Shown: positions 17,330 through 25,438 of the stretch, piece after piece
Layout of the letters: the number at the start of each line of letters is the position of its first letter
Position numbering within the stretch: position 1 is the stretch's first letter
NCBI GenBank assembly: GCA_030445275.1
Contig: JAUCSE010000011.1
Span: 1-42,674 of the forward strand
DNA from: Mucilaginibacter sp.
GTDB taxonomy: Bacteria > Bacteroidota > Bacteroidia > Sphingobacteriales > Sphingobacteriaceae
Length of the DNA stretch: 42,674 nt
Direction: 5' to 3'
Notes under the pieces: model-generated
What the model was told of the DNA's origin: nothing
Database searches by the model: none
The model's input: only the letters and a program-made list of their open reading frames with translations
Program-made: the position numbers and the translations under genes

Positions 17330-17424
17330 GTCATCCCGAATTTATTTCGAGATCCCATTATAAAAGTAGCCAATATAGTTTTATAAGTCTTGCAGATGGG
17401 ATGCTGAAACAAGTTCAGCATGAC
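17330..17424. repeat. Palindromic repeat, family C
   Basis: Starts GTCATCCCGAATTTATTTCG and ends GAAACAAGTTCAGCATGAC, with internal ATCCCAT / ATGGGAT pairing. The arms are only partly complementary. The 'GTCATCCCGA ... TTCAGCATGAC' form recalls dispersed intergenic repeats common in this group. It lies between pyrR's promoter and the ACT gene. Only one copy is in the window. Confidence 0.6.
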
Positions 17425-17433
17425 TCATCACAT

Positions 17434-17826
17434 TTAGAGAGACAACTTTTTAAGTGCTTCCATAGCCCTGTCTGCATCCTTCTTCGCCACAAAAATATGA
17501 TCATGATAGTATGCGGCAACTACATTACAACTTATACCTTTCTGCGCCAGGATGGTAGCAAACGCGGCGGTAAGCCCGGTGGCCTCTAATGACGAGTGTA
17601 TGTTAAGCGTTATCCAGGCGGCTATGTAACTATATTCCAGATTAAGCTGATCTGCCAAATCTTTTTTAAGGATAATGGTAAAGCCTTCGGTTTCTTTAAA
17701 AAGGCCTAAAATATCGGCTGGATCAATTGAATTAATAGAAAACACAGTACAATAAACATAATCGCCTGCATTTAATACAGGAGTCATGTTTTTTAGCAAG
17801 GTATTCAGGTTAGTTTCGCCGCTCAT
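17434..17826 (-). CDS. ACT-domain protein
   Basis: A 130-residue protein of two ACT-like modules. The first half (DYVYCTVFSINSIDPADILGLFKETEGFTIILKKDLADQL) resembles the ACT_3/DUF2241 module, and the second (AAWITLNIHSSLEATGLTAAFATILAQKGISCNVVAAYYHDHIFV) is a typical ACT_7 fold with the conserved 'L...GI.CNV.A...D.I.V' pattern. ACT domains sense amino acids or other small ligands. The protein has no catalytic domain, and no partner gene is adjacent, so its role is unknown. It lies between two repeat elements (C and B2). Confidence 0.8.
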   Translation of the reverse strand: MSGETNLNTLLKNMTPVLNAGDYVYCTVFSINSIDPADILGLFKETEGFTIILKKDLADQLNLEYSYIAAWITLNIHSSLEATGLTAAFATILAQKGISCNVVAAYYHDHIFVAKKDADRAMEALKKLSL

Positions 17827-17879
17827 TGTGTAAATATAAATTTATATTAATATGTGTTATTTAGATATAATAAAACGTT

Positions 17880-17965
17880 GTCATTTCGAACGAGGTACGA
17901 GGAGAAATCTTATTAAAGTTGCACATTAAAGGTAGTATAAGATTTCTCTCTCCGTTCGAAATGAC
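17880..17965. repeat. Palindromic repeat, family B copy 2
   Basis: GTCATTTCGAACG at the left end is the exact inverse of CGTTCGAAATGAC at the right end, and inner GAGAAATCTTAT pairs with ATAAGATTTCTC. It lies between the ACT gene and the rpsA terminator. A decayed copy is at 240-328. Confidence 0.85.
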
Positions 17966-17981
17966 AAAAATGTCACCCTAT

Positions 17982-18015
17982 AAAAAAAGCCCTTCCGAAT
18001 TAACGGAAGGGCTTT
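17982..18015 (-). terminator. Intrinsic terminator of rpsA
   Basis: Perfect 12-bp stem AAAGCCCTTCCG / CGGAAGGGCTTT with a 6-base loop, followed on the minus strand by a run of seven T (plus 17982-17988). It lies about 30 bases after the rpsA stop. Confidence 0.92.
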
Positions 18016-18044
18016 GTGAGAATATTTACGTCAGTTGTTAAAGC

Positions 18045-20027
18045 TTATGCTTCTTCTTCTTCAGATTTTGATTCTTTAGCAGCAGGAGCTGGCGCAGCCT
18101 TGCGGGCTTTGTTTTCAGCACCTTCCATTTGCTCTTTTAACTGAGCTAATACGCTAAGATCACCTAAAGTTGATTTTTCAACTGATTCTTTCACTTTTTT
18201 AACCGCATTACTAGCAGATTTTGCTTCTTTTTTGCGGTTTTCAAATTCAACTACACGAGCATCAGCGCGAGCTTCTTCCCATATACGTGAGTGTGAAATA
18301 ACGATACGTTTGTTTTCTTTGTTAAATTCAATGATCTTGAATTCAGAGGTTTCTTCAGCTTTTAAAGCTTTACCGTCTTCTTTAACCAGGTGTTTGGTTG
18401 GCGCAAAGCCTTCAACACCGTAAGGTAAAGCTACGATAGCACCTTTGTCAGTTACTTTTAACACGGTACCTTCATGTATTGAATCAATAGTGAAGATGGT
18501 TTCAAAAGTATCCCAAGGGTTTTCTTCAAGCTGTTTGTGACCTAAGCTTAATTTACGGTTCTCGATATCAAGTTCTAAAACAACCACATCTAATTTTTCA
18601 CCAACTTTAGTGAATTCGTTAGGGTGATTTACTTTTTTAGACCATGAAAGATCAGAGATGTGGATTAAGCCATCAATACCGTCTTCCAGTTCAACAAACA
18701 CACCAAAGTTGGTCATGTTTTTAACTGTAGCGATGTGCTGAGTGCCGATAGCGTATTTCTCGCCAGCATTTTGCCATGGATCAGGAGTTAATTGTTTAAC
18801 ACCTAATGACATTTTGCGTTCGTCGCGGTCAAGTGTTAACACTTGTGCTTCGATCTCGTCACCAACTTTCAGGAATTCCTGAGGGTTGCGCAGGTTTTGT
18901 GACCATGACATTTCTGATACGTGGATCAAACCTTCAACACCAGGGATGATTTCAAGGAATGCACCGTAATCAGCAACAGTAACAATACGTCCTTTAACTT
19001 TTGAACCTACAACGATACCTTCGTCAAGGCTTTGCCAAGGATGTGGAGTTAATTGTTTTAAGCCCAAAGCAATACGTTTTTTCTCGTCATCAAAGTCAAG
19101 AACAACAACGTTGATCTTTTGATCCAATGCCAGGATTTCGCGTGGATGCTCAATACGGCCCCATGAAATATCAGTAATGTGTAATAAACCGTCAACACCA
19201 CCAAGGTCAATAAATACACCAAAGTCAGTAATGTTTTTAACAGTTCCTTCCAATACCTGTCCTTTTTCCAGACGGGCAACAATTTCTGTTTTTTGGTTTT
19301 CTAAATCGTCTTCGATCAGCACTTTATGCGATACCACTACGTTTTTAAACTCGTGGTTGATCTTAACAACTTTGAATTCCATTGTTTTACCTACATACAC
19401 ATCGTAATCCCTGATAGGTTTAATATCGATCTGTGATCCAGGTAAGAAGGCTTCTACACCCATTATATCAACAATTAAACCACCTTTAGTTCTGCTCTTC
19501 ACAAAACCAGTGATGATCTCATCATTATCCAGAGCTGAATTAATGCGCTCCCATGATTTTTGAGTTTTTGCACGTTTACGTGAAAGTACTAACTGACCGT
19601 TAGCATCTTCCTGTGACTCTACAAATACGTCAACTGTGTCACCGATTTTCAAATCAGGTGTATCACGGAATTCTGATACTGAAACTAAACCGTCTGATTT
19701 AAATCCTACGTTCAGTACCACATCTTTGTTGTTAACATTAACAACTGTACCGGTGATGATTTCGCCTTTGGTGATAGAGCTGAAAGTTCCATCATACATT
19801 TTCTCGAATTTCTCACGGTCGCTATCGCTGTAGTTACCAAATTTTTTGTCATCAGCATCCCAGTCGAAATCTGCGCTTGGGGTTGATGCAATTTTTGATT
19901 TGATCTCTTCGATAGAGATTGAATCAGCTTCTGATTCAATAGTTTCTTTTTCGCCAGATGCGGTAACTGTACCCAGTTCAGCCTCTTTCGCTTTTAATTC
20001 TTTTTCTGCTTCTTGTTTTTTTGCCAT
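18045..20027 (-). CDS. rpsA: 30S ribosomal protein S1
   Basis: Six S1 RNA-binding domains run in tandem: ITKGEIITGTVVNVNNKDVVL (1), DNDEIITGFVKSRTKGGLIV (2), KGQVLEGTVKNITDFGVFID (3), VGSKVKGRIVTVADYGAFLE (4), IGTQHIATVKNMTNFGVFVE (5) and HEGTVLKVTDKGAIVALP (6). Acidic, Lys/Glu-rich extensions flank them, ending EESKSEEEEA-like. Domains 3-5 are most canonical, as in other S1 proteins. S1 recruits structured or leadered mRNAs to the ribosome. I start at 20027 (660 residues); the longer frame from 20072 would begin inside the -7 promoter box. A purine-rich AAAGGAG lies about 13 bases before the ATG, one of few Shine-Dalgarno-like sites here. Confidence 0.96.
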   Translation of the reverse strand: MAKKQEAEKELKAKEAELGTVTASGEKETIESEADSISIEEIKSKIASTPSADFDWDADDKKFGNYSDSDREKFEKMYDGTFSSITKGEIITGTVVNVNNKDVVLNVGFKSDGLVSVSEFRDTPDLKIGDTVDVFVESQEDANGQLVLSRKRAKTQKSWERINSALDNDEIITGFVKSRTKGGLIVDIMGVEAFLPGSQIDIKPIRDYDVYVGKTMEFKVVKINHEFKNVVVSHKVLIEDDLENQKTEIVARLEKGQVLEGTVKNITDFGVFIDLGGVDGLLHITDISWGRIEHPREILALDQKINVVVLDFDDEKKRIALGLKQLTPHPWQSLDEGIVVGSKVKGRIVTVADYGAFLEIIPGVEGLIHVSEMSWSQNLRNPQEFLKVGDEIEAQVLTLDRDERKMSLGVKQLTPDPWQNAGEKYAIGTQHIATVKNMTNFGVFVELEDGIDGLIHISDLSWSKKVNHPNEFTKVGEKLDVVVLELDIENRKLSLGHKQLEENPWDTFETIFTIDSIHEGTVLKVTDKGAIVALPYGVEGFAPTKHLVKEDGKALKAEETSEFKIIEFNKENKRIVISHSRIWEEARADARVVEFENRKKEAKSASNAVKKVKESVEKSTLGDLSVLAQLKEQMEGAENKARKAAPAPAAKESKSEEEEA

Positions 20028-20047
20028 TAAATAATTTTTCTCCTTTT

Positions 20048-20077
20048 CCCAATTTGTTAATTGGGACTGCAAAGGTA
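20048..20077 (-). promoter_or_regulatory. rpsA promoter -7 box and 5'-leader hairpin
   Basis: On the minus strand TACCTTTG (plus 20070-20077) exactly fits TAnnTTTG. Starting about 5 bases downstream is CCCAATT-AACA-AATTGGG (20048-20065), a perfect 7-bp hairpin at or very near the predicted 5' end of the mRNA, followed by AAAAGGAG and the ATG. A stem capping the 5' end may protect the transcript or be a site of S1 autoregulation; that is inference. Confidence 0.65.
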
Positions 20078-20238
20078 GGTATATTAATTTATTTGAAAAA
20101 GAATATTTTAATGTTAATTGCTGATATTTAAGCCTTTTTGCTGGAAATATGCAGATCTTTTGGGTTTTTCACCTTTCCTTAAAGGAAAATTAACGTACAC
20201 CGACCTGTTTGTGATATGTGATTTTACAGAGTATCGCC

Positions 20239-20910
20239 TTAAATATCAATAAGTTTATTTTCTATCTCCTCAAAAATAGACATGAAATCAGGGAGCAGGT
20301 GATCGCGGTAATTGCCCAATACGTCGTTCATCTGTGCCTCATGCTGCGGGGTAAAAGGGTTTTGCCATATACGCATGCAGATACGTTTGAGGGCGTAGGC
20401 TATCTGGTGAGTCTCGGCATAGGTATGCAGGTATTGACTGCGCTTAAAATCTTCGTAAAACTTAAAAAAACGGGTACTGTCTTTTAAGCCCGAAAAACTT
20501 AGAAACTCGCCGATCACTGTTGTTTCGCAGCCCGAAAGATGCTTATAAAAATCATCAACCTCTATTTTTCCTGTGGTGAGCAGCAGATTATCAATGATAA
20601 GTTCAAGTGCTATGTGCCCCAGAAAAAATGGTTTTACAGGAGAACCCTCCATAGCAGGCAACAATTGTTTTTTTAATTCGTGTGAGTGGTGAAGAAAAAA
20701 ATCGGATGAGTGGAAATAACGGTCAACCGCCAGATGTTTATTCCACCCTGCTATGATCGAATTAACGTTATGATCTGTATGCTGTAGCTTTTCAGGATGT
20801 ATAATGATGCTTTTATCGGCATTTTTTAAAAGATCGGGCAGTACCGTACCTAATATATGGTAACAATTATTAACGTGCCGGTCAAAATAATAATGCGATA
20901 AAAAATTCAT
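20239..20910 (-). CDS. ACP phosphodiesterase-like protein (AcpH/DUF479-related)
   Basis: A 223-residue soluble protein. It begins MNFLSHYYFDR, and carries LGTVLPDLLKN and GWNKHLAVDRYFHSSDFF followed by a spaced HIALELIIDNLL. This matches the layout of AcpH proteins (MNFLAH..., G.DF..., H...D.FFH), a metal-dependent HD-like helical family that removes phosphopantetheine from acyl carrier protein. Identity is distant, so a general HD-type hydrolase is equally possible. I take the ATG at 20910, which restores the family N terminus; the frame is open to 20952. It stands alone between rpsA and tyrS. Confidence 0.6.
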   Translation of the reverse strand: MNFLSHYYFDRHVNNCYHILGTVLPDLLKNADKSIIIHPEKLQHTDHNVNSIIAGWNKHLAVDRYFHSSDFFLHHSHELKKQLLPAMEGSPVKPFFLGHIALELIIDNLLLTTGKIEVDDFYKHLSGCETTVIGEFLSFSGLKDSTRFFKFYEDFKRSQYLHTYAETHQIAYALKRICMRIWQNPFTPQHEAQMNDVLGNYRDHLLPDFMSIFEEIENKLIDI

Positions 20911-21039
20911 AAATGTTGTATTGCAAAATACCCTGTTTTGCTCAATATACAAAATATAAGTAATTATTTGAAATAGATTTTACCTGTAGTTAACCGATAA
21001 GTAGGTTTAAACAGCTTTCGACTCAGCCAATTATTCTTT

Positions 21040-21047
21040 TATATTTG
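21040..21047 (+). promoter_or_regulatory. tyrS promoter -7 box
   Basis: TATATTTG matches TAnnTTTG and lies 23 bases before the tyrS ATG. TTTCG at 21016-21020 is in the -33 region but is not a clean TTTG. Confidence 0.6.
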
Positions 21048-21070
21048 CAGCTTTTGAAACAGCACTTAAT

Positions 21071-22354
21071 ATGAACTTTGTTGAAGAATTAACCTGGCGG
21101 GGTATGCTGCATACCATTATGCCCGGCACCGAAGAGATGTTGAATAAAGGCATGGCCTCGGGATATATTGGATTTGACCCTACTGCCGATTCGTTGCATG
21201 TGGGCCATTTAACCCAAATCATGACGTTGATCCATTTTCAGCGGGCTGGCCACAAGCCTTATGCTTTATTAGGCGGTGCAACAGGTATGGTGGGCGATCC
21301 ATCGGGCAAATCGCAGGAGCGTAATTTACTGTCAGAGGATGTGCTGCAGCATAACCTGGAGTCGGTAAGGAAACAATTAGCCAGCTTTTTAAACTTTGAC
21401 AGCGGGGTTAATAGCGCCGAAATGGTAAACAATTACGATTGGTTCAAGAGTTTTACTTTTTTGGATTTCATAAGGGATGTTGGTAAACACATCACCGTTA
21501 ATTACATGATGGCCAAAGATTCGGTAAAAAAACGACTGGAGGGAGAAACCGGTATGTCATTTACCGAGTTTACCTATCAGTTGGTGCAGGGATATGATTT
21601 TTACTATTTATGGAAACATCATAACTGTGCCCTGCAAATGGGCGGCAGCGATCAGTGGGGTAACATTGTTACCGGTACTGAGCTTATTCGTCGTAAAGAC
21701 GCAGGCGAAGCATTTGCTTTAACAACCCAATTGATCAAAAAAGCCGACGGCACTAAATTTGGTAAAACCGAAAGCGGTGCGGTTTGGTTGGATGCAGAGC
21801 GTACTTCACCATACCAGTTTTACCAGTTTTGGTTAAACACTACCGATGCTGATGCCAAAGCTTATATACGCATATTTACTTTATTTGAACGTGACGTTAT
21901 TGAAGCTTTAGAGGTTGAACACGATGCCGCGCCACATACCCGGGTATTACAAAAAGCCCTTGCAAAAGATATTACCATACGTGTACATAATGAGCAGGAA
22001 TATGAAAAGGCTATTAAATCATCCGAGTTTTTATTTGGTAACGTTGGTATTGAGTTTTTAAATGAACTAAACGATGCCGAAGTGCTGGCTTTGTTTGCTG
22101 GTGTACCTAATTTTAGTGTTGCCTTAGCCGAGTTACAGCAGGGCCTCAATGTAACCGACCTGTTAGCAATTAAAACGGCGATCTTTCCATCAAAAGGAGA
22201 AGCGAAAAAAATGATACAGGGAGGTGGTACAGCTATTAACAAAGTTAAGATTGCTACAGCTGATGATGTTTATACTGCAGAGTCACTGATCAATAATAAG
22301 TTCCTGGTTGTGCAAAAAGGTAAGAAAAACTACTTCCTTATTGTTGCAGAATGA
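21071..22354 (+). CDS. tyrS: Tyrosyl-tRNA synthetase
   Basis: A 427-residue class I synthetase that charges tRNA-Tyr. The HIGH-type motif is HVGH at 43-46, the KMSKS-type motif is KFGKT at 229-233, and the tyrosine-pocket segment [18 protein letters not shown] is intact. The KFGKT form identifies the bacterial TyrRS subgroup. The C terminus ([20 protein letters not shown]) is an S4-like RNA-binding domain. Length is normal. It has its own promoter and a strong terminator, so it is a single-gene unit. Confidence 0.97.
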   Translation: MNFVEELTWRGMLHTIMPGTEEMLNKGMASGYIGFDPTADSLHVGHLTQIMTLIHFQRAGHKPYALLGGATGMVGDPSGKSQERNLLSEDVLQHNLESVRKQLASFLNFDSGVNSAEMVNNYDWFKSFTFLDFIRDVGKHITVNYMMAKDSVKKRLEGETGMSFTEFTYQLVQGYDFYYLWKHHNCALQMGGSDQWGNIVTGTELIRRKDAGEAFALTTQLIKKADGTKFGKTESGAVWLDAERTSPYQFYQFWLNTTDADAKAYIRIFTLFERDVIEALEVEHDAAPHTRVLQKALAKDITIRVHNEQEYEKAIKSSEFLFGNVGIEFLNELNDAEVLALFAGVPNFSVALAELQQGLNVTDLLAIKTAIFPSKGEAKKMIQGGGTAINKVKIATADDVYTAESLINNKFLVVQKGKKNYFLIVAE

Positions 22355-22378
22355 GTTGGTCATTATAACCCATTTAAC

Positions 22379-22413
22379 AAAAAAGCGATGGATATAAAAC
22401 TCATCGCTTTTTT
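22379..22413 (+). terminator. Intrinsic terminator of tyrS
   Basis: AAAAAAGCGATG (22379-22390) and CATCGCTTTTTT (22402-22413) form a perfect 12-bp stem with an 11-base loop; the right arm ends in six T. It lies 24 bases after the tyrS stop and just before the toxin-antitoxin promoter. Confidence 0.9.
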
Positions 22414-22431
22414 GTTGAATAAGATTTCAAA

Positions 22432-22470
22432 ATACGACAAATAGTAATTATATTTGTACATATGTCGTAT
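22432..22470 (+). promoter_or_regulatory. Toxin-antitoxin promoter with flanking inverted operator
   Basis: TATATTTG at 22449-22456 exactly fits the -7 box. It is bracketed by a perfect inverted repeat, ATACGACA (22432-22439) and TGTCGTAT (22463-22470), with centres 31 bp (about three helical turns) apart. The right half-site overlaps the antitoxin ATG at 22462. Only 5 bases separate the -7 box from the ATG, so the mRNA is probably leaderless. The layout fits autorepression by the Xre antitoxin or its RES complex; binding is inferred. Confidence 0.7.
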
Positions 22471-22959
22471 AAGTCAAAATCAAACAATAAAAAAACTGAG
22501 CTTAATGAACCCATGGCGGCTTATGCTGTACAGCGTACTATGCCTTCGTTTTATAATTTATTAGGCAGTTCTAAATCAACTCAGCTTTCTAATGATTTTG
22601 ATATTATAAAGCTGGCGCGCCAGGGTTTTCCAAAGCGTGTTTTGCTTTCGTTGGCAAAAAAAATATCCTTAAATATTCAGGAGCTGGCCAATATACTCCA
22701 CATCTCTGAACGTACTTTGCAGCGCTATGATGATGATGCCATTATCAAAACTGAATATGCCGAAAAAGCTGTTGAGCTGGCGCGTCTTTACACCCGTGGC
22801 GAGGAGGTTTTTGGATCCATGGATAAGTTTAAAATATGGATAAAAACACCCGGTCATGTTTTTAAAGGTGAGGCTCCGGTTACCATACTCGATACCTCCG
22901 CTGGTTTTGATATGGTTTTTAAGGAGCTTGGTCGTATTGAACACGGTATTTTTGCCTGA
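22462..22959 (+). CDS. Xre/MbcA-type antitoxin with toxin-binding domain
   Basis: A 165-residue antitoxin. The middle (QGFPKRVLLSLAKKISLNIQELANILHISERTLQRY) is a Xre-type helix-turn-helix, and the C-terminal part (YAEKAVELARLYTRGEEVFGSMDKFKIWIKTPGHVFKG) is the DUF2384 (MbcA/ParS/Xre) toxin-binding domain. In this family the C terminus covers the toxin's active site and the N-terminal HTH represses the operon. Its stop overlaps the toxin start (last base at 22959 shared), the usual arrangement. Assignment is strong from both the domains and the RES partner. Confidence 0.93.
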   Translation: MSYKSKSNNKKTELNEPMAAYAVQRTMPSFYNLLGSSKSTQLSNDFDIIKLARQGFPKRVLLSLAKKISLNIQELANILHISERTLQRYDDDAIIKTEYAEKAVELARLYTRGEEVFGSMDKFKIWIKTPGHVFKGEAPVTILDTSAGFDMVFKELGRIEHGIFA

Positions 22960-23411
22960 TGATCCTGTATCGCATTGCCAATTGCAATTATGCCGGCGAT
23001 CTGAGCGGAACAGGTGCGCGTTTATACGGCGGGCGCTGGAATAGCGAAGGTAAAGCTATGCTTTACCTGGCCTCATCAAGGGCGTTGGCTGTTCTTGAGG
23101 TGTTGGTTCATTTAAATCCCTTAATTATCCCCAATAATTTTTGCCTTGCCGAAATTGAGGTTCCTGACAATAGCATAACCCAATTGGATACCGCTTTGCT
23201 GCCCCATAACTGGCAGGATGTATCGGCCCCTGCTTTATTAAGAGAAATTGGTGATGCTTTTTTGAGAAAACAAGAATATTTGTTAATGAGAGTACCATCG
23301 GCGGTAGTGCCGGCAGAGTATAACTATGTGCTTAACCCGCAGCATGCGGAAGCTAAAAATATAAGGATTATCAATAAGAAGTCATTTAACTTTGATGAAC
23401 GGCTTATATAA
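22959..23411 (+). CDS. RES-domain toxin
   Basis: A 150-residue RES domain protein, normal length. The three residues that name the family are visible: Arg26 in YGGRWNSEG, Glu47 in ALAVLEVLVHL and Ser114 in RVPSAVVPAEYNYVLNP; Tyr36 in MLYLASS is also conserved. Characterised members are ADP-ribosyltransferase-like enzymes that consume NAD+ (Pseudomonas putida RES-Xre, Mycobacterium MbcT). It is translationally coupled to the antitoxin. All expected catalytic residues are present, so it is probably active. Confidence 0.94.
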   Translation: MILYRIANCNYAGDLSGTGARLYGGRWNSEGKAMLYLASSRALAVLEVLVHLNPLIIPNNFCLAEIEVPDNSITQLDTALLPHNWQDVSAPALLREIGDAFLRKQEYLLMRVPSAVVPAEYNYVLNPQHAEAKNIRIINKKSFNFDERLI

Positions 23412-23483
23412 TTAAGTGGTCATTGGGGTATTGAATATTTGCACTTTGTTGGCGTTGTCATCAACAAATATATTCGTATAGTC

Positions 23484-23611
23484 CTACTGACAGTGTTTTG
23501 TCAGTAGTGTTAAATATTTAAATGATTGATTACTAGGTGTTCATATATGTTCATGAGCGTTCATGATGCCTGAACGTGAACACCAACAACGGTTTGGTTA
23601 TTGGGTTGTTG
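23484..23611. repeat. Block of nested inverted repeats downstream of the RES toxin
   Basis: Three structures follow one another. First, a perfect 9-bp hairpin CTACTGACA / TGTCAGTAG (23484-23507, 6-base loop). Second, outer GGTGTTCA (23536-23543) / TGAACACC (23577-23584) enclosing inner CGTTCA (23558-23563) / TGAACG (23571-23576), with a further TGTTCA copy between them. Third, CAACAAC (23584-23590) / GTTGTTG (23605-23611). There is no ORF. It could be toxin-operon termination, a small structured RNA, or a protein-binding array of TTCA/TGAA half-sites; I cannot choose. Confidence 0.6.
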
Positions 23612-23635
23612 AAGCTTCCAATGACTTATGACAAT

Positions 23636-23672
23636 AAAAAGGGGATGTGTTGATCAACACATCCCCTTTTTT
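23636..23672. terminator. Bidirectional intrinsic terminator
   Basis: A perfect palindrome: AAAAAGGGGATGTGTTGA continues into its exact inverse ending CCCCTTTTTT. The 13-bp stem has T runs on both strands, so it can end transcription from the toxin-antitoxin side and from the PH-SHOCT gene, whose stop codon is about 20 bases away. Confidence 0.92.
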
Positions 23673-23692
23673 ATAATGACCCAATGACAAAA

Positions 23693-24385
23693 TTATAAGT
23701 CGCTTAGCAGGTCTAGTTTTTTGTGGTTATATTCTTCTTGCGATATCAGGCCGTTATCAAACAGCGTTTTAAGTTTCTTTAATTTTTCGGTAAGCTCATC
23801 CGGTTTCGGCGCTTCGTGAACAACGGGAGCAGGTGCTGGTGGTGTAGCGGGTGCTGGTGCAGGAGCTGGTGGTGCAGCTACCGGAGCAGGCGCGGTAAAT
23901 GTTTGTTGTGCTGTTGAAGTATGAGCTGCCGCAGGGTTATCAAATTGGATTGATCCTGATTCGGCACGTTTTTGCTCCAAATCACGCTGACGACGGGCTT
24001 CGCGCTCTACTTCCTTACGTTCCTGGGCATATTGATATAGCTTACGGCCTTGAACTTTAGGTAGGTAATCAACAGCCATTTCGGCTCCGTTAGTGGTTTT
24101 TACACTAAATACGGCTCCTATAATTTCTTCTTTGGTATGTACGTCAACAATATCTTTCCAAACAAAATCAACAAATTTGATAGATAGGCCTAAATTGGCC
24201 GGGGTAAAAAACAATATACGTTTGTTGGTGATGGCTATACAATCAGGAAATAAGTTTACCAACGGTTTTTTCTGTACTGCTATATAAATGATCTCTTCAC
24301 CGGAAGAGAGCAGGTCGACTAAACGGGAATAAACTTTTTCAACTGTTTTAGGATCTTGTTCCTCGTTCAAAAATTTCTCAATCAT
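23693..24385 (-). CDS. PH-like and SHOCT domain protein
   Basis: A 230-residue cytosolic protein with three parts. Residues about 20-120 form a bacterial PH-like domain (EEIIYIAVQKKPLVNLFPDCIAITNKRILFFTP). About 120-195 is a charged helix (QERKEVEREARRQRDLEQKR) leading to a Pro-Ala linker made of PAPAP/APAPAT repeats. The last 30 residues (LKKLKTLFDNGLISQEEYNHKKLDLLSDL) are a SHOCT motif, an oligomerisation or partner-binding tail. The family is widespread and poorly characterised, often with membrane or stress roles. No partner is evident. It has its own promoter with an 18-base leader. Confidence 0.82.
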   Translation of the reverse strand: MIEKFLNEEQDPKTVEKVYSRLVDLLSSGEEIIYIAVQKKPLVNLFPDCIAITNKRILFFTPANLGLSIKFVDFVWKDIVDVHTKEEIIGAVFSVKTTNGAEMAVDYLPKVQGRKLYQYAQERKEVEREARRQRDLEQKRAESGSIQFDNPAAAHTSTAQQTFTAPAPVAAPPAPAPAPATPPAPAPVVHEAPKPDELTEKLKKLKTLFDNGLISQEEYNHKKLDLLSDL

Positions 24386-24408
24386 GATTTTAGCATTTAT
24401 GCTGTGCG

Positions 24409-24416
24409 CAAAAATA
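24409..24416 (-). promoter_or_regulatory. Promoter -7 box of the PH-SHOCT gene
   Basis: Minus-strand TATTTTTG is an exact TAnnTTTG box 24 bases before the ATG at 24385. No clear -33 box. Confidence 0.5.
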
Positions 24417-24444
24417 ATAATAATACTTCAGTTGCCTATAAGTT

Positions 24445-25431
24445 TTAAGCAATCAGCAAATTACATCCTCTGATGTCTGACTGGTCAAACCTGCCTAAAA
24501 CCTCAAATGAACCATCGGCAAAAGTTTTACCAAGATCCTGCGTGGCTATGAATGAACAGGAATTGATGTTGGCCAGATCGATCACATTGATGCCGCCTGT
24601 TTTGCCATTTGCTAACGTACTGATGGGGTCGTTAGTATCGCGAATGATAATTTTCATCCAGGGAGGGCAAACAAAAATACCATCGCCCAGGGAATAAGCT
24701 TGTGATAATAGTTCAGTCATTCCATATTCAGAATTTATGGCCTTAACGCCAAATCCTTTGCATAAAATATCATGCAGTTCCTCACGGATCATTTCTTTAC
24801 GCCGACCTTTCATGCCGCCTGTTTCCATCACAATCAGCTCGGGGAAATTTATGGTATAGTTTTCAATAAAATCAAGCAGTCCGAAAGTAACGCCAATCAA
24901 AAGTGTTGGTTTTTTTGCCTTCTGCTGTTTTTTAAGTTGATGATAAAGTTCATCATGGTTATATAAAAAGAATCCGCTATCTGCATTTTCTGATTGGCTG
25001 ATCAGGTCATTAACCATGTATATCAATGATGACCCCTCGCGCTCCAGGTAGGAGGGAAGCAACGCTAATACCGTATAATCCTTAATGTCACCATAAAACA
25101 ATTTAAAAGCATCTCTGAAACTATCTTCATACCAAGTTTTATCAGTTACATAATGGCTGCTGGTGGTTATACCAGTAGTACCCGAACTGGTATAGGTTAG
25201 TTCAGCAGGTTTTGTGTTACTAAGTACCCGGTGCGATTTAAAGAATTCGATAGGTAAAAAGGGTATTTGTTCAATTGAGTTAACCGCAGCAGCATCAACC
25301 CTTAAGCCCGAAATAAATTGCTGGTAAACAGTATTGTTTTTTGCCTGGTGCTGAAAAATTTGAAGCGCCGCTTTATTAAGCTCTGCAGCGTTGCTGATGG
25401 AAAATACCTGTTGTTTATCCGGTGTACTCAT
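24445..25431 (-). CDS. LuxE-like acyl-protein synthetase / acyltransferase
   Basis: A 328-residue member of the acyl-protein synthetase (LuxE) family within the adenylate-forming superfamily. Visible elements are the phosphate-binding loop YTSSGTTG, the METGGMKGRR segment and EYGMTELLSQAY, where the adenylation Glu lies. LuxE activates fatty acids with ATP for transfer in bioluminescence, but no luxCDAB genes are nearby. Bacteroidota members are often found alone or near polysaccharide or O-antigen genes. I start at 25431 because the -7 box at 25439-25446 lies just upstream; an open frame continues to 25545 but would overlap the promoter. The role here is unknown. Confidence 0.8.
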   Translation of the reverse strand: MSTPDKQQVFSISNAAELNKAALQIFQHQAKNNTVYQQFISGLRVDAAAVNSIEQIPFLPIEFFKSHRVLSNTKPAELTYTSSGTTGITTSSHYVTDKTWYEDSFRDAFKLFYGDIKDYTVLALLPSYLEREGSSLIYMVNDLISQSENADSGFFLYNHDELYHQLKKQQKAKKPTLLIGVTFGLLDFIENYTINFPELIVMETGGMKGRRKEMIREELHDILCKGFGVKAINSEYGMTELLSQAYSLGDGIFVCPPWMKIIIRDTNDPISTLANGKTGGINVIDLANINSCSFIATQDLGKTFADGSFEVLGRFDQSDIRGCNLLIA

Positions 25432-25438
25432 TATGCTG

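Noticed and set aside
20028..20072. Extended N terminus of S1 from ATG 20072
   Set aside because: It would start inside the TACCTTTG promoter box and include the leader hairpin; ATG 20027 has an AAAGGAG in front and gives a standard S1 start.
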